Shown here: positions 1 through 8,344 of the stretch, piece after piece
Numbering within the stretch: position 1 is the first letter of the stretch
Layout of the letters: each line of letters begins with the position of its first letter
Made by a program: the position numbers and the translations under genes
The notes under the pieces: model-generated
What the model saw: the letters and a program-made list of their open reading frames with translations, nothing else
What the model was told of the DNA's origin: nothing
The model's database searches: none
Source: Streptomyces sp. P9-A4
Lineage (GTDB): Bacteria; Actinomycetota; Actinomycetes; Streptomycetales; Streptomycetaceae
Direction of reading: 5' to 3'
DNA: 64,000 bases
Assembly (NCBI RefSeq): GCF_036634195.1
Contig: NZ_JAZIFY010000001.1
Coordinates: forward strand, 1,374,501-1,438,500

Positions 1-863
1 GGATTGTCGGAGAGGCCGTCGTAGGCGGTGGAGCCGAGGAGGACACAGACGGTGGCGACGAGGCCGGGCGTCTGCGGGGTGGCGTCGAGGCCGTGGAAGG
101 GGGAGCGGACGACCAGCCGGCCGTCGGCCCGACGGCCCAGCGGGGAGAGCCGGGCGAGAAGGGAGGAGTAGACCTCGAAGGGGTCGGCGTGGGCGAACCA
201 GGTGGCGCCGTAGCGGGCGGCGCCGAGGAGCTGGACGGAGGTGTGGATGCCGAGGGCGACGAGGAGGGTGACCGTGGAGGTGTTGTCGGGGACGACGAGT
301 TCGAGCCAGGTGAAGAGGAGGAGTCCGGCGGCGGCGGGGCGGATGCCGAGGGCGGCGGGGAGGGGGCGGGGAGTTCGCGGCGGGTGAAGGGAGTGGAGGG
401 CGCGCAGGGGGTTGAGGAGGCGCCAGACGGGGCCGAGGAGGAGGGAGGCGGGGACGAGTCCGACCCAGAGGAGGACGTAGAGGGCGCCGGGGGCGGGGTT
501 GCGGTCCGGGTCGTCGGGGCCGAAGAGGAGGTGGAGGAGGACGACGAGGGCGCCGGCGGCGCCGAGGAGACGGAGGGCGGTACGGGTGGCGGGGGCGTCG
601 GCCACCCGTTGGAGGGCGGCGGGGAGCGGGCGGCCCGACCGGTCGCCGCGGAAGCGGGAGGTGGACCAGAGCAGGCCGAGGGCGAGGAAGGAGATGAGGA
701 GCGCGGCGAAGGCGCCCGCGTAGGCGTAGAACGGCGAGAGGGGGAGGTCGTGTTGTGAGCCGATGCCGTGGGCGAGCGGTATCCCGACCACGGGGGCGGG
801 GGCCTGGGCGGCCCCGGCGCCCCAGGCGGCCTGGGCGGCCGCCTGGGTGAGGGGTCCGGTCAT
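1..863 (-). CDS. Polytopic membrane protein, C-terminus cut by window edge
   Basis: My translation of the minus strand from an ATG at 863 stays open to the left edge (about 287 residues). After about 40 Ala/Pro-rich residues come several hydrophobic spans, roughly residues 44-66, 98-115, 126-145, 177-192 and 195-212, so this is an integral membrane protein. The ATG overlaps the TGA of the lipoprotein gene before it (ATGA), so the two are translationally coupled and are the last genes of a three-gene operon that begins with the beta-helix gene. I recognise no catalytic motif or named family. Its neighbours suggest a role at the cell surface with the lipoprotein, but that is inference. The true end is outside the window. 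Confidence 0.75.
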   Translation of the reverse strand, partial: MTGPLTQAAAQAAWGAGAAQAPAPVVGIPLAHGIGSQHDLPLSPFYAYAGAFAALLISFLALGLLWSTSRFRGDRSGRPLPAALQRVADAPATRTALRLLGAAGALVVLLHLLFGPDDPDRNPAPGALYVLLWVGLVPASLLLGPVWRLLNPLRALHSLHPPRTPRPLPAALGIRPAAAGLLLFTWLELVVPDNTSTVTLLVALGIHTSVQLLGAARYGATWFAHADPFEVYSSLLARLSPLGRRADGRLVVRSPFHGLDATPQTPGLVATVCVLLGSTAYDGLSDN

Positions 864-1726
864 CGGACGACGAGTTGGGTGAGCACGAGTCCGGACTCGT
901 GGGTCTCCACCTCGAAGAGACCGGTGCGGTCGACCGTGAAGGTGAGGGTCGCGGGTGTGCCGGGGGTGAGGGGCAGTTCACGGTCGTAGCCGTGGACGTG
1001 GACGGTGTCGGCGCGGTCGCCGGTCACCCGGAGGGTGAGGCGTTCGCCCTTCTTGAGCTCGATGCGGGAAGGGGGTGGCGCGACGGTCTTGCCGGTGATG
1101 GTGAGGGTGACGGTGCGGCCGGGTTCGGGCACGGGGGAAGCGGTCGGGCGGGGGCTCGGCGAGGTGGCGGAGGGAGAGGCGACGGGAGGGGAGGTGGCCT
1201 GGCCGGGGCCCGAGGTGGTGGGGCCGGCGCCCAGGCGGAGGGTGGCCTGGACGGGGGCGCCGGCGACGGCCCAGACCGTGTGGTCGTCGGCGTGGAGCCG
1301 GACGGTCAGGGTGTGGGCGCCGGGCGGTACGTACCCCCAGGGGCCGTAGAGGCGGGCGGTCTCCTTGCCGTCGACGAGGAGGCGGGCGTGGCCGCGGCCC
1401 GGGAGGGCCGCGCCGCCGGTGCTCTCGGGGGTGAAGCGGAACCTCTCCACGACGAGGTGGACGTTCCAGCCGCCCTCGCTGTCGGGAAGGGCGTCGGCGC
1501 GGACGGTGGGCGCGTCCGTCGTGGGCAGTTCCCTGAGCCGGTGCCCGGCCTCGTCCCGGGCCGGGAGCAGGGTGCCGCTGCTTCCGGTGTCCTCCTGGTG
1601 GCTGGTTCCGGGCTTGTGGTGGGTGGTGGCCCGGCCGCCGCAGCCCACCAGGGTCACGGCGGCGGCGAGGACGAGCGCCAGCGGCGCGAGGGGGAGGCGG
1701 GGCGTGGCCCGCCGCGTGCGGGTCAC
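860..1726 (-). CDS. Secreted lipoprotein with C-terminal cupredoxin-like domain
   Basis: 288 residues from a GTG at 1726 that overlaps the TGA of the beta-helix gene (GTGA). The N-terminus is a lipoprotein signal: Arg-rich n-region, hydrophobic core ending LVGC, lipidated Cys near residue 27. A first domain of beta-rich sequence (about 60-190) is followed by a Pro/Ser/Thr linker (about 195-220). The last 80 residues look like a cupredoxin fold, with a HVHGYD strand and a GLFEVETHESG segment where plastocyanin-like proteins carry the Cys/His/Met copper loop. The two His positions remain, but the Cys is absent and the Met is replaced by Leu, so a classic type-1 copper site is unlikely. It probably sits on the outer face of the membrane and may work with the coupled membrane protein. 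Substrate unknown. Confidence 0.8.
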   Translation of the reverse strand: MTRTRRATPRLPLAPLALVLAAAVTLVGCGGRATTHHKPGTSHQEDTGSSGTLLPARDEAGHRLRELPTTDAPTVRADALPDSEGGWNVHLVVERFRFTPESTGGAALPGRGHARLLVDGKETARLYGPWGYVPPGAHTLTVRLHADDHTVWAVAGAPVQATLRLGAGPTTSGPGQATSPPVASPSATSPSPRPTASPVPEPGRTVTLTITGKTVAPPPSRIELKKGERLTLRVTGDRADTVHVHGYDRELPLTPGTPATLTFTVDRTGLFEVETHESGLVLTQLVVR

Positions 1727-3933
1727 GCCGTCCCCTCCTCGTGCGGCCGGGCCTCGGAGGGCGCGGAACCGGGGGCGGGAGCACGACCGGAGCCGGAGCC
1801 GCTTCGGGAATCGGAGCCGGAGTCGGAGCCGGACGGGGAGCCGGACCGGGAGCCCTCGGGTGCGGAGCCGGACCCCGGCACGGCTGCCAGTTCGGCTTCG
1901 GGGGTGGGCGGGTTTTCGGGTGACGGGTTCGGGGTGCGGGCGCCGGCGGCGACCACGGCCCACAGGACCCACACCACGCCGAGGAGCAGGCGGAGCCAGG
2001 CCGGGCTCACGGGGATGCCCGGGACCATCAGGACCGCCTTGTCGAAGGCGTCGAGGAGGGTGAGGGCGCCGAGGGCCACGGTGGTCCAGGCGAGGACCGG
2101 GCGGGTGGGACGGAGGGCGAGGCCCAGGAGGGTCCACCACATGCCGGTGAGGAGCAGTGCGAGGGCCGGGACGACGGTCGGGGTGAGGGCGAGGGTCGAG
2201 CCGGCCACGTCGAGGGCCAGGCCTGCCAGGCCGAGGAGGGAGGCGACGGTGGCGAGCCTGCTGCCGCGGAGGCGGCGCCACCAGAGGGCGAAGCCGGCCA
2301 GGGCGAGGACGAGGGCGCTGCCGAGGGCGAGTTGGGTCTCGACGCGCTGGATGCCCCGGGCGCCGTACCAGTCGCAGCCGGCGGGGAGGCGGCGGGCCTG
2401 GACGTTGTAGTCGGCGCAGACGAGGAGCTGGGCGAGTTTGACGGGTTCGCCGACGAGCCGGTCGGTGTTGCCGGAGACCTCGCCGCGGCGGGCGCCGCAG
2501 CCGGGCAGGGCGCCGGGGGTGGCGGCTCCGGCGTCGGTCTGCCAGCAGTTGCCGCCGCCCTGGCCGTCCCACCAGACGTCACTGCGGTTGGGGCGGGAGT
2601 TGCCGGACTTGTCGACGCCGAGGTGGTTGTCCGCGTAGCGGTTGTGGTGGGAGGTGTCGGTCTGCTTGCCCCAGGCGGACTCGCCGCGGATGAAGGCGGG
2701 GACGGCGTTGAGGAAGAAGGCGGCGCGCTGGTGGCCGTAGACCCAGTTGTTCTCGTAGAGGTTCCAGTTTCCGCCGGCGGTGATGATGCCGGTGCCGGGG
2801 GGCATGGAGATCTGCGGGCAGACGACGCCCTGTTCGTAGCCGCGGTCGACGGGCGGCTTGGCGCAGGTTCCGTCGGCGACGTAGGGGTAGTAGTTCGAGT
2901 TGTTGTCGTGGATCAGGTTGCGCTCGAAGTGGGCGTGGTTCTGGGGCAGTCCGGGGTGTCCGGGGAAGGCGGAGTCCATGGAGGCGCCGCCCATGTTGTG
3001 GTCGAACTCGTTGTCGTGGACCCAGACGGAGTCTCCGGCGGTGCCGGAGTAGCCGACCATGTTGTGGTGGCTGCGGCAGCCGGTGATCTCGATGGAGTAG
3101 CGGGGGACGTCGTAGCCGCGGCCGTTGTTGATGTTGGAGGCCGAGCCGGGGTAGATGCCGGAGTCGCCGTTGCCGTAGGACTCGCAGTTCTTGTAGAGGC
3201 CGTGGTCGGAGGCGAAGGTGAGGAAGCCGTACTCGTCGTTCCAGCGGGTGAGGACGTCGTCGATGACGAAGCCGTCGGCGGCGAGCACGTAGAGCGAGTT
3301 GAACGTGGTGCGCTGGGCGGTGAAGTTGCGGAAGTAGACGCCGTCGGTGCCGTCGGCGCGCACGGCGTTGAGCTTGCGGTACTTGGCGTCGATGACGACG
3401 TCGAGCCGGGAGGCGCCGGTGCCCTCGATCTGGAGGTCCTTCTTGCCGAGGATGGCGACGAGGTTCTGGTTGTGCGGGCACTGCCGCTGCTGCTCGTAGC
3501 TGAGGATCTGGTAGCCGAGGGCGGAGTTGGGGGCCTTGAGGGTGGCGCAGGCTCCGGCCGGCGGCGGCAGGGAGGGCTCCTCCTCGTAGAGGCCGGGGAG
3601 GATCGCGATGGTGAGGCCGGGCCGGTCGACGGCGTCCACGGCCTGCTGGAGGTGGCGGTAGCCGCTGCGGGCGCAGCGTTCGAAGAGGGCGAGGTTGCGG
3701 GCCTTGAGGGTGGCGGGGAAGCCGGAGACGCGACGCGCGAAGTCGGTCCGGTCGGTCTTGCAGACGAGGAGGTCGGGTTCCCCGGTGCGGAGCTTCGGCA
3801 CGCTGCCGGAGCCGTCGGGGAAGGTGACGGGCCGCTCCTCGTGGGCCTGGGCCCCGGGTGCGGTGAGCAGGGCCGCGGCGAGTGCCGCGAGCACCGCGGT
3901 GAGCGCGAGGACGAACCTTCGGGTCCAGGACAT
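1723..3933 (-). CDS. Secreted right-handed beta-helix protein with C-terminal membrane anchor
   Basis: 736 residues. I chose the ATG at 3933 because it directly starts a Sec signal peptide (MSWTRRF, Ala-rich core, cleavage near AQA|HEE at about residue 29). Residues about 60-480 carry the short Asn/Gly-rich turns of a parallel beta-helix (NosD/pectate-lyase fold), with many N-N, HDN and YGNGDSG segments and several cysteines suited to disulfides. Residues about 500-663 hold around five hydrophobic spans, and the last 70 are a Ser/Gly/Pro tail. The helix should be displayed outside and held by the C-terminal membrane domain. First gene of a coupled operon with a cupredoxin-like lipoprotein and a membrane protein. 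Beta-helix proteins include polysaccharide lyases and the NosD copper-maturation protein; neither activity can be assigned. Confidence 0.85.
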   Translation of the reverse strand: MSWTRRFVLALTAVLAALAAALLTAPGAQAHEERPVTFPDGSGSVPKLRTGEPDLLVCKTDRTDFARRVSGFPATLKARNLALFERCARSGYRHLQQAVDAVDRPGLTIAILPGLYEEEPSLPPPAGACATLKAPNSALGYQILSYEQQRQCPHNQNLVAILGKKDLQIEGTGASRLDVVIDAKYRKLNAVRADGTDGVYFRNFTAQRTTFNSLYVLAADGFVIDDVLTRWNDEYGFLTFASDHGLYKNCESYGNGDSGIYPGSASNINNGRGYDVPRYSIEITGCRSHHNMVGYSGTAGDSVWVHDNEFDHNMGGASMDSAFPGHPGLPQNHAHFERNLIHDNNSNYYPYVADGTCAKPPVDRGYEQGVVCPQISMPPGTGIITAGGNWNLYENNWVYGHQRAAFFLNAVPAFIRGESAWGKQTDTSHHNRYADNHLGVDKSGNSRPNRSDVWWDGQGGGNCWQTDAGAATPGALPGCGARRGEVSGNTDRLVGEPVKLAQLLVCADYNVQARRLPAGCDWYGARGIQRVETQLALGSALVLALAGFALWWRRLRGSRLATVASLLGLAGLALDVAGSTLALTPTVVPALALLLTGMWWTLLGLALRPTRPVLAWTTVALGALTLLDAFDKAVLMVPGIPVSPAWLRLLLGVVWVLWAVVAAGARTPNPSPENPPTPEAELAAVPGSGSAPEGSRSGSPSGSDSGSDSRSGSGSGRAPAPGSAPSEARPHEEGTA

Positions 3934-4109
3934 GCGCGTGAGAGTAGAGCATTGTTCATCTTTTTTGACCCCCCTGTGCGGCACCTGATTTCCGCGCACT
4001 CGACGGCCACCCGACGACCATCCACGTCGGCCGCCCCGTTGACGGAAGGCGCGCGGAATCCTACGGTCACGCATAGGATTCCCTTGTGGGCTCAGGACAG
4101 GAGCGGGCG

Positions 4110-5432
4110 ATGACCACGGAGCAGGCCAGGAAGACGGCCGAGACGCTCGGATACAGCACCGGTTTCGGCAACGAGCACAGCTCGGAGGCGATCCCCGGCG
4201 CACTGCCGCACGGCCGCAACTCCCCGCAGCGCGCGCCGCTCGGGCTCTACGCCGAGCAGCTCAGCGGCAGCGCCTTCACCGAGCCGAGGGCGCACAACCG
4301 CCGTTCCTGGCTCTACCGGATCCGCCCCTCGGCCGCGCACCCGCCGTTCACCCGGATCGACAACGGCACGCTGCGCGGCACGCCGTTCACCGAGACCGTG
4401 CCCGACCCCAACCGGCTGCGCTGGGACCCGCTGCCCGAGCCGGTGCCCGGCACCGACTGGCTGGCCGGCCTGTGGACCCTCGGCGGCAACGGCGACGCGA
4501 CCCAGCGCACCGGCATGGCCGTCCACCTCTACCACGCCAACGCCGCCATGGAGCGGGTCTTCGGCGACGCGGACGGCGAGCTGCTGATCGTCCCGGAGCG
4601 CGGCGGCCTGCTCCTCCGTACCGAACTCGGCCTGCTCGCCGCCCACCCCGGCGAGGTCGCACTGATCCCGCGCGGGGTCCGCTTCCGCGTCGAGCTGCTC
4701 GACGAGACCGCCCGCGGCTATGTCTGCGAGAACTTCGGGGCACCGTTCCAGCTCCCCGACCTCGGCCCGATCGGCGCCAACGGCCTCGCCAACGCCCGTG
4801 ACTTCCGGGCCCCGGTCGCCGCGTACGAGGACGTCGAGGGTCCGGTGGAGGTGGTCAACAAGTACTGCGGCAACCTCTGGTCGGCGACGTACGGCCACTC
4901 CCCGCTGGATGTCGTCGCCTGGCACGGCAACCACACCCCGTACGTCTACGACCTGCATCGTTTCAATGTCATCGGGACGATCTCGTACGACCACCCCGAT
5001 CCGTCGATCTTCACCGTCCTCACCTCGCCCTCCGACACCCCGGGACTCGCGGGCGTGGACTTCGTGGTCTTCGCGCCGCGCTGGCTGGTCGGCGAGGACA
5101 CGTTCCGTCCGCCGTACTTCCACCGGAACGTGATGAGCGAGTACATGGGCCTGATCGAGGGCGCGTACGACGCGAAGACGGCCGGAAAGGGAGGTTTCGT
5201 GCCCGGCGGCGGCTCGCTGCACAACATGATGTCGGCGCATGGCCCCGACCAGGAGACCTTCGACCGGGCCAGCGCCGCCGAGCTGCGGCCGCAGAAGATC
5301 GACGACGGCCTCGCCTTCATGTTCGAGACCCGCTGGCCGGTGACCACGACCCCGCAGGCGGCGGAGGCCGACCATCTGCAGCAGGGGTACGACGACGTAT
5401 GGCAGGGTCTTGAGCGCCACTTTCGGCCGTAG
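4110..5432 (+). CDS. hmgA: Homogentisate 1,2-dioxygenase
   Basis: Opens the ring of homogentisate to maleylacetoacetate in cytosolic tyrosine/phenylalanine catabolism, with one Fe(II). The 440-residue length from the ATG at 4110 fits the family, and an AGGAG Shine-Dalgarno sits about 9 bases upstream, so I preferred it to the in-frame ATG at 4086. The family signature is intact: [12 protein letters not shown], then [16 protein letters not shown]. By comparison with human HGD the iron ligands should be H338, E344 and H377, all present. The fumarylacetoacetase and maleylacetoacetate isomerase genes are not next door. A GntR/HutC-type regulator follows 40 bases downstream and is a plausible but unproven controller. 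Confidence 0.97.
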   Translation: MTTEQARKTAETLGYSTGFGNEHSSEAIPGALPHGRNSPQRAPLGLYAEQLSGSAFTEPRAHNRRSWLYRIRPSAAHPPFTRIDNGTLRGTPFTETVPDPNRLRWDPLPEPVPGTDWLAGLWTLGGNGDATQRTGMAVHLYHANAAMERVFGDADGELLIVPERGGLLLRTELGLLAAHPGEVALIPRGVRFRVELLDETARGYVCENFGAPFQLPDLGPIGANGLANARDFRAPVAAYEDVEGPVEVVNKYCGNLWSATYGHSPLDVVAWHGNHTPYVYDLHRFNVIGTISYDHPDPSIFTVLTSPSDTPGLAGVDFVVFAPRWLVGEDTFRPPYFHRNVMSEYMGLIEGAYDAKTAGKGGFVPGGGSLHNMMSAHGPDQETFDRASAAELRPQKIDDGLAFMFETRWPVTTTPQAAEADHLQQGYDDVWQGLERHFRP

Positions 5433-5472
5433 TGTCTCGGCCGTAAGCCCGTAGCCTTCGTACGGAGAACCC

Positions 5473-6222
5473 GTGACCGCCTTCGCACCCGACTCGCTGG
5501 TCCTGAACCGCAAGCTGCCGCTCTGGTACCAGGTCTCGCAGTCGCTGCGCGCCTCGATACTGGGCCGCACGCCCGACGCCTCGCTGCGGCTGCCCACCGA
5601 GGAGCAGCTCGCGGCCCACTACGGCGTGAGCGTGCTGACCATGCGCCAGGCCCTCAAGGAGCTGGAGGAGGAGGGCCTGATCAGCCGGCACCGGCGGCGC
5701 GGGACCTTCATCGAGCCGGGCGCCCGGCGCTCCACCCCGCGCCGGCTGCTCGGCTCGATCGACGCGATCGTGGCCCAGCAGTCGGGCGAGCTGACGACGG
5801 TTCTCGGCCATGGCGCCGCCCCGGTGCCGGGTGAGCTCGCGGAGCACTTCCCCGGTCTGACGGAGATCGTGGCGTACCGGCGGCTGCGGCGCGACGGCGA
5901 GAGCGGGGAGCCGACCAACTGGGCGGAGAACGCCGTGCGTCCCGAGCTGGCCGCCGCGATCGACCCGGCCGATCTGGAGCGCTGGCCGATGACGAAGGTT
6001 CTGAGGGACGTCGTCGGGGTACGGATCAGCCGCATCACCGACACGGTCGAGGCCCGGCTCGCCGACCCGGAGACCGCCGCCCTGCTCCAGGTCCCGCTGC
6101 TGTCGCCGATCCTCCACTACACCGGCGTGACCTACGACGAGGACGGCAGGGTCGTCGACGTGGCCCGCATCCGCTACCGGGGCGACCGCTTCTCCTTCAC
6201 GGTCACGGTGGAGGCGCACTGA
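5473..6222 (+). CDS. GntR family transcriptional regulator, HutC/UTRA type
   Basis: 249 residues from a GTG at 5473 with GGAG upstream. Residues about 15-85 form the winged helix (PLWYQVSQSL, PTEEQLAAHYGVSVLTMRQALKEL, RRGTFIEPG). Residues about 95-245 match the UTRA ligand-binding fold of HutC/FarR regulators, ending in the usual arginine-containing strand (RIRYRGDRFSFTV). Such proteins are mostly repressors released by small metabolites. It lies 40 bases after hmgA on the same strand, so co-transcription and control of aromatic amino acid breakdown are plausible; the ligand is not evident from sequence. Confidence 0.92.
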   Translation: MTAFAPDSLVLNRKLPLWYQVSQSLRASILGRTPDASLRLPTEEQLAAHYGVSVLTMRQALKELEEEGLISRHRRRGTFIEPGARRSTPRRLLGSIDAIVAQQSGELTTVLGHGAAPVPGELAEHFPGLTEIVAYRRLRRDGESGEPTNWAENAVRPELAAAIDPADLERWPMTKVLRDVVGVRISRITDTVEARLADPETAALLQVPLLSPILHYTGVTYDEDGRVVDVARIRYRGDRFSFTVTVEAH

Positions 6223-6307
6223 CGGGCGGGAGTCCCGGATCGTGGGCCGGCGGCAGAATCCCGCCGACGCTGGAAGCCCACTGAGCGCCCTCGTTAGCAT
6301 GCGGGGC

Positions 6308-7531
6308 GTGACGGAAGCTCCCGGAGCGCACGACGCCGACCCGCCCCTCCTCGACAACCTCATGCCGTGGTCCGTCGCGCCGCTGCGCTTCGGCCGCTCG
6401 TGGATCGCGGCGCCGGACGTACGGACGCTGCGCGCCCGCTGGGACCGGCTCGCCGCCGCCGAGGGGGACGAGCGGGATGCCCTGTTCCGGCCCAGCCGGG
6501 CGCGGACCCCGGCGAGCGCGGTCGCCGCACTGCCCGGGCAGCGGACCGGGACCGCCCGGTGGGCCCGCGAGCCGGGCCCCTGCCCCGAGCCCGTACGGAT
6601 CGCCCGGGGGCCGTACGAGGAGCAGTGGCTGCTGCCCGACCACCGACTGATCGACACCGCCCGCCCCGAGCTGTGGCGGGTCGCCGGCGCACCGCAGCTC
6701 TTCGCGGTCGAGCAGGGGTACGTGCCGGGCGCCGCCGGCCCCGCGCTCCTCGTGACGGCCGCGCTGCCGGAGGGCCGCTCCCCCGCCGGCCGGCCGGGCC
6801 GCATCCGGCCGCTCTTCCGGCGCCCCGGTGGCCACGAGCCCAATCTCGCGCCGGGTCTCCTCGCGTTCCTCGGGGAGCGGTACGGGCACGAGGTCGACGC
6901 CCACGCGTGGCTGGCGTGGACGGTGGCGGCGGCCCGCCCCTCCCCCGCCGGGTGCCGGGTGCCGCTCCCCGAGGACCCGGAGGTCTGGGCGGCGGGCGTG
7001 GCGCTCGGCCGGGACCTCGTCGACGTCCAGGCGCGCGGCGCCCTCAGCGGGACGAGGCCGCGGCTGCCGGGCGGACGCCGCCCGTACGTGCGAGCGGCGG
7101 TCCCGGCGCGCCCCAGGACGGTGACGTACGACGAGGGGGACGAGGCGCTGTGCCTCGACGAGGGCCGGATCTCCCCCGTACCGGCGGAGGCCTGGGAGTT
7201 CCGGGTCGGCGGGATGCGGGTCCTTGAGCAGTGGTTCGCGCACCGGACCGCCGCGGCGGAGCCGGGCTCGCTGGAGGCGATCGGGCCGGCGGCCTGGCCG
7301 CAGGAGTGGACCTCGGAGCTGCTGGAACTGATCACCGTGCTCGCACTGCTCGGCGCGCGGGAGCCGGAGCGCGCCGCGTTCACGACGGGAACGGCGGGAA
7401 CGGCGGGAAGCGCGACCCGGGAGGAGCTGCGGGCGGCCGGGATCCTGCCCCCGCCCGGCCGGGCCCGCCGCCCCGCGTCCGTACTGGACCATCAGGAGGA
7501 AGGCCCGGAGGGGCAGTTCATGCTCCTGTGA
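6308..7531 (+). CDS. Stand-alone type ISP restriction enzyme C-terminal-like domain protein
   Basis: About 407 residues from a GTG at 6308; an ATG at 6299 in the same frame is the alternative, and neither has a strong Shine-Dalgarno. The sequence (LMPWSVAPLRFGRSWIAAPDVRTLRARWD near the start, LFAVEQGYVPG in the middle, EFRVGGMRVLEQWFAHR towards the end) resembles the C-terminal target-recognition domain of type ISP restriction-modification enzymes, as I recall it. There is no helicase, nuclease or methyltransferase motif here or nearby, so this is not a working restriction system. It is widespread in Streptomyces as a single-domain protein. Its 3' end overlaps the convergent TetR gene by 14 bases. 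A DNA-binding role is inference. Confidence 0.7.
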   Translation: MTEAPGAHDADPPLLDNLMPWSVAPLRFGRSWIAAPDVRTLRARWDRLAAAEGDERDALFRPSRARTPASAVAALPGQRTGTARWAREPGPCPEPVRIARGPYEEQWLLPDHRLIDTARPELWRVAGAPQLFAVEQGYVPGAAGPALLVTAALPEGRSPAGRPGRIRPLFRRPGGHEPNLAPGLLAFLGERYGHEVDAHAWLAWTVAAARPSPAGCRVPLPEDPEVWAAGVALGRDLVDVQARGALSGTRPRLPGGRRPYVRAAVPARPRTVTYDEGDEALCLDEGRISPVPAEAWEFRVGGMRVLEQWFAHRTAAAEPGSLEAIGPAAWPQEWTSELLELITVLALLGAREPERAAFTTGTAGTAGSATREELRAAGILPPPGRARRPASVLDHQEEGPEGQFMLL

Positions 7532-8282
7532 CGGAACCCGCCGATTCGGCCGAGCCGCCTGCCGCACCCACCTCAGGATCGAACGAGTCCAGGAGGCGCG
7601 TGATCGTCAGCGTGAAGACCGCGTCCGCGTCGATCGGGGCGGGTGCCTCGGCGAAGAGCCCCGCGAGGTGCGGGTACCGTCCGCTCGCCAGCTGACTCCC
7701 GAGGTAGGCGCCGCGCACCGCCTGCTCCTCCGCCTCGGACCAGGGCAGCCCCCGGGCCCGCTCGGCGATGGCGTGCTCGTTGGCGACGGTGGCCATGACC
7801 GTGCCGTTGACCATGGCGATCAGCTGCATCTTCAGCCCGGCGGGGATGCCGAGGGGGGTCAGGCAGGCCAGGCACCACTCCAGGAAGGCCAGGGCGTTCG
7901 GGCTGAACCCGTAGGCGGTGGTCATGATCCGGGGCAGCCAGGGGTGCCGGTACATGATCGCGCGGCCCTGGCGGGCGATGCCGGTCATGTCGGCTCGCCA
8001 GTCGCCGCTGGGCTCCTCGGGCAGCTGGTACTCGCCGCTGACGGCGTCGACCATCAGCTCGTACAGGTCCTCCTTGCGGGGGACGTAGTTGTAGAGCGAC
8101 ATGGTGCCGCAGCCGAGTTCGGCGGCGATGCGACGCATGGACACCGCGTCGATCCCGTCCGCGTCGGCGATGCGGACGGCCGCGTCCACGATGTCCCGTC
8201 GGCTGTACGCCGGTTTGGGGCCTCGGCCCGCGCGCTCGGGCCGCGCCCAGATCACTTCCGGTTCGGCCGCTCGGCCCGCCAT
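7518..8282 (-). CDS. TetR/AcrR family repressor of the adjacent ABC exporter
   Basis: 254 residues. After a 25-residue basic N-terminus, the TetR helix-turn-helix spans about 27-72 (SRRDIVDAAVRIADADGIDAVSMRRIAAELGCGTMSLYNYVPRKEDL). The rest is an all-helical effector/dimer domain of the TetR_C_1 type. The ATG at 8282 has a GAGGTG Shine-Dalgarno. It is divergent from a DrrAB-type exporter, and the 62-base gap holds one of two matching 21-bp palindromes with the other just inside the exporter gene, the expected arrangement for a drug-responsive repressor controlling itself and the pump. The inducer cannot be told from sequence. Confidence 0.92.
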   Translation of the reverse strand: MAGRAAEPEVIWARPERAGRGPKPAYSRRDIVDAAVRIADADGIDAVSMRRIAAELGCGTMSLYNYVPRKEDLYELMVDAVSGEYQLPEEPSGDWRADMTGIARQGRAIMYRHPWLPRIMTTAYGFSPNALAFLEWCLACLTPLGIPAGLKMQLIAMVNGTVMATVANEHAIAERARGLPWSEAEEQAVRGAYLGSQLASGRYPHLAGLFAEAPAPIDADAVFTLTITRLLDSFDPEVGAAGGSAESAGSVTGA

Positions 8283-8307
8283 GGATCATCACCTCGCCTC
8301 CATCGTA

Positions 8308-8328
8308 GTTACGTACGCCGTACGCAGT
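8308..8328. promoter_or_regulatory. Candidate TetR operator 1
   Basis: 21-bp imperfect palindrome fitting ACTAnGTACnnnGTACnTAGT (here GTTA-c-GTAC-gcc-GTAC-g-CAGT), midway between the divergent TetR and exporter genes. It matches operator 2 at 18 of 21 positions. Its left part coincides with a possible -35 (TTACGT) of the exporter promoter. Confidence 0.65.
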
Positions 8329-8338
8329 GAGGTAGGGT
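8309..8338 (+). promoter_or_regulatory. Putative promoter of the DrrAB-type exporter, possibly leaderless
   Basis: TTACGT (8309-8314) and TAGGGT (8333-8338) are separated by 18 bases. A start 7 bases after the -10 would fall on the ATG at 8345, and no clear Shine-Dalgarno precedes that ATG, so the mRNA may be leaderless. The -35 lies in operator 1 and operator 2 lies just downstream, so the repressor could block both polymerase binding and escape. Confidence 0.4.
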
Positions 8339-8344
8339 CGCGCC

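Noticed and set aside
2332-4113. 593-residue plus-strand open frame rich in Val, Gly and Asp
   Set aside because: It is antisense to the beta-helix gene, has low-complexity composition typical of GC-rich shadows, and shows no family motif or Shine-Dalgarno.
6242-7531. A functional restriction-modification or defence system near the type ISP-like gene
   Set aside because: No methyltransferase, nuclease or helicase motif in the gene or its neighbours.
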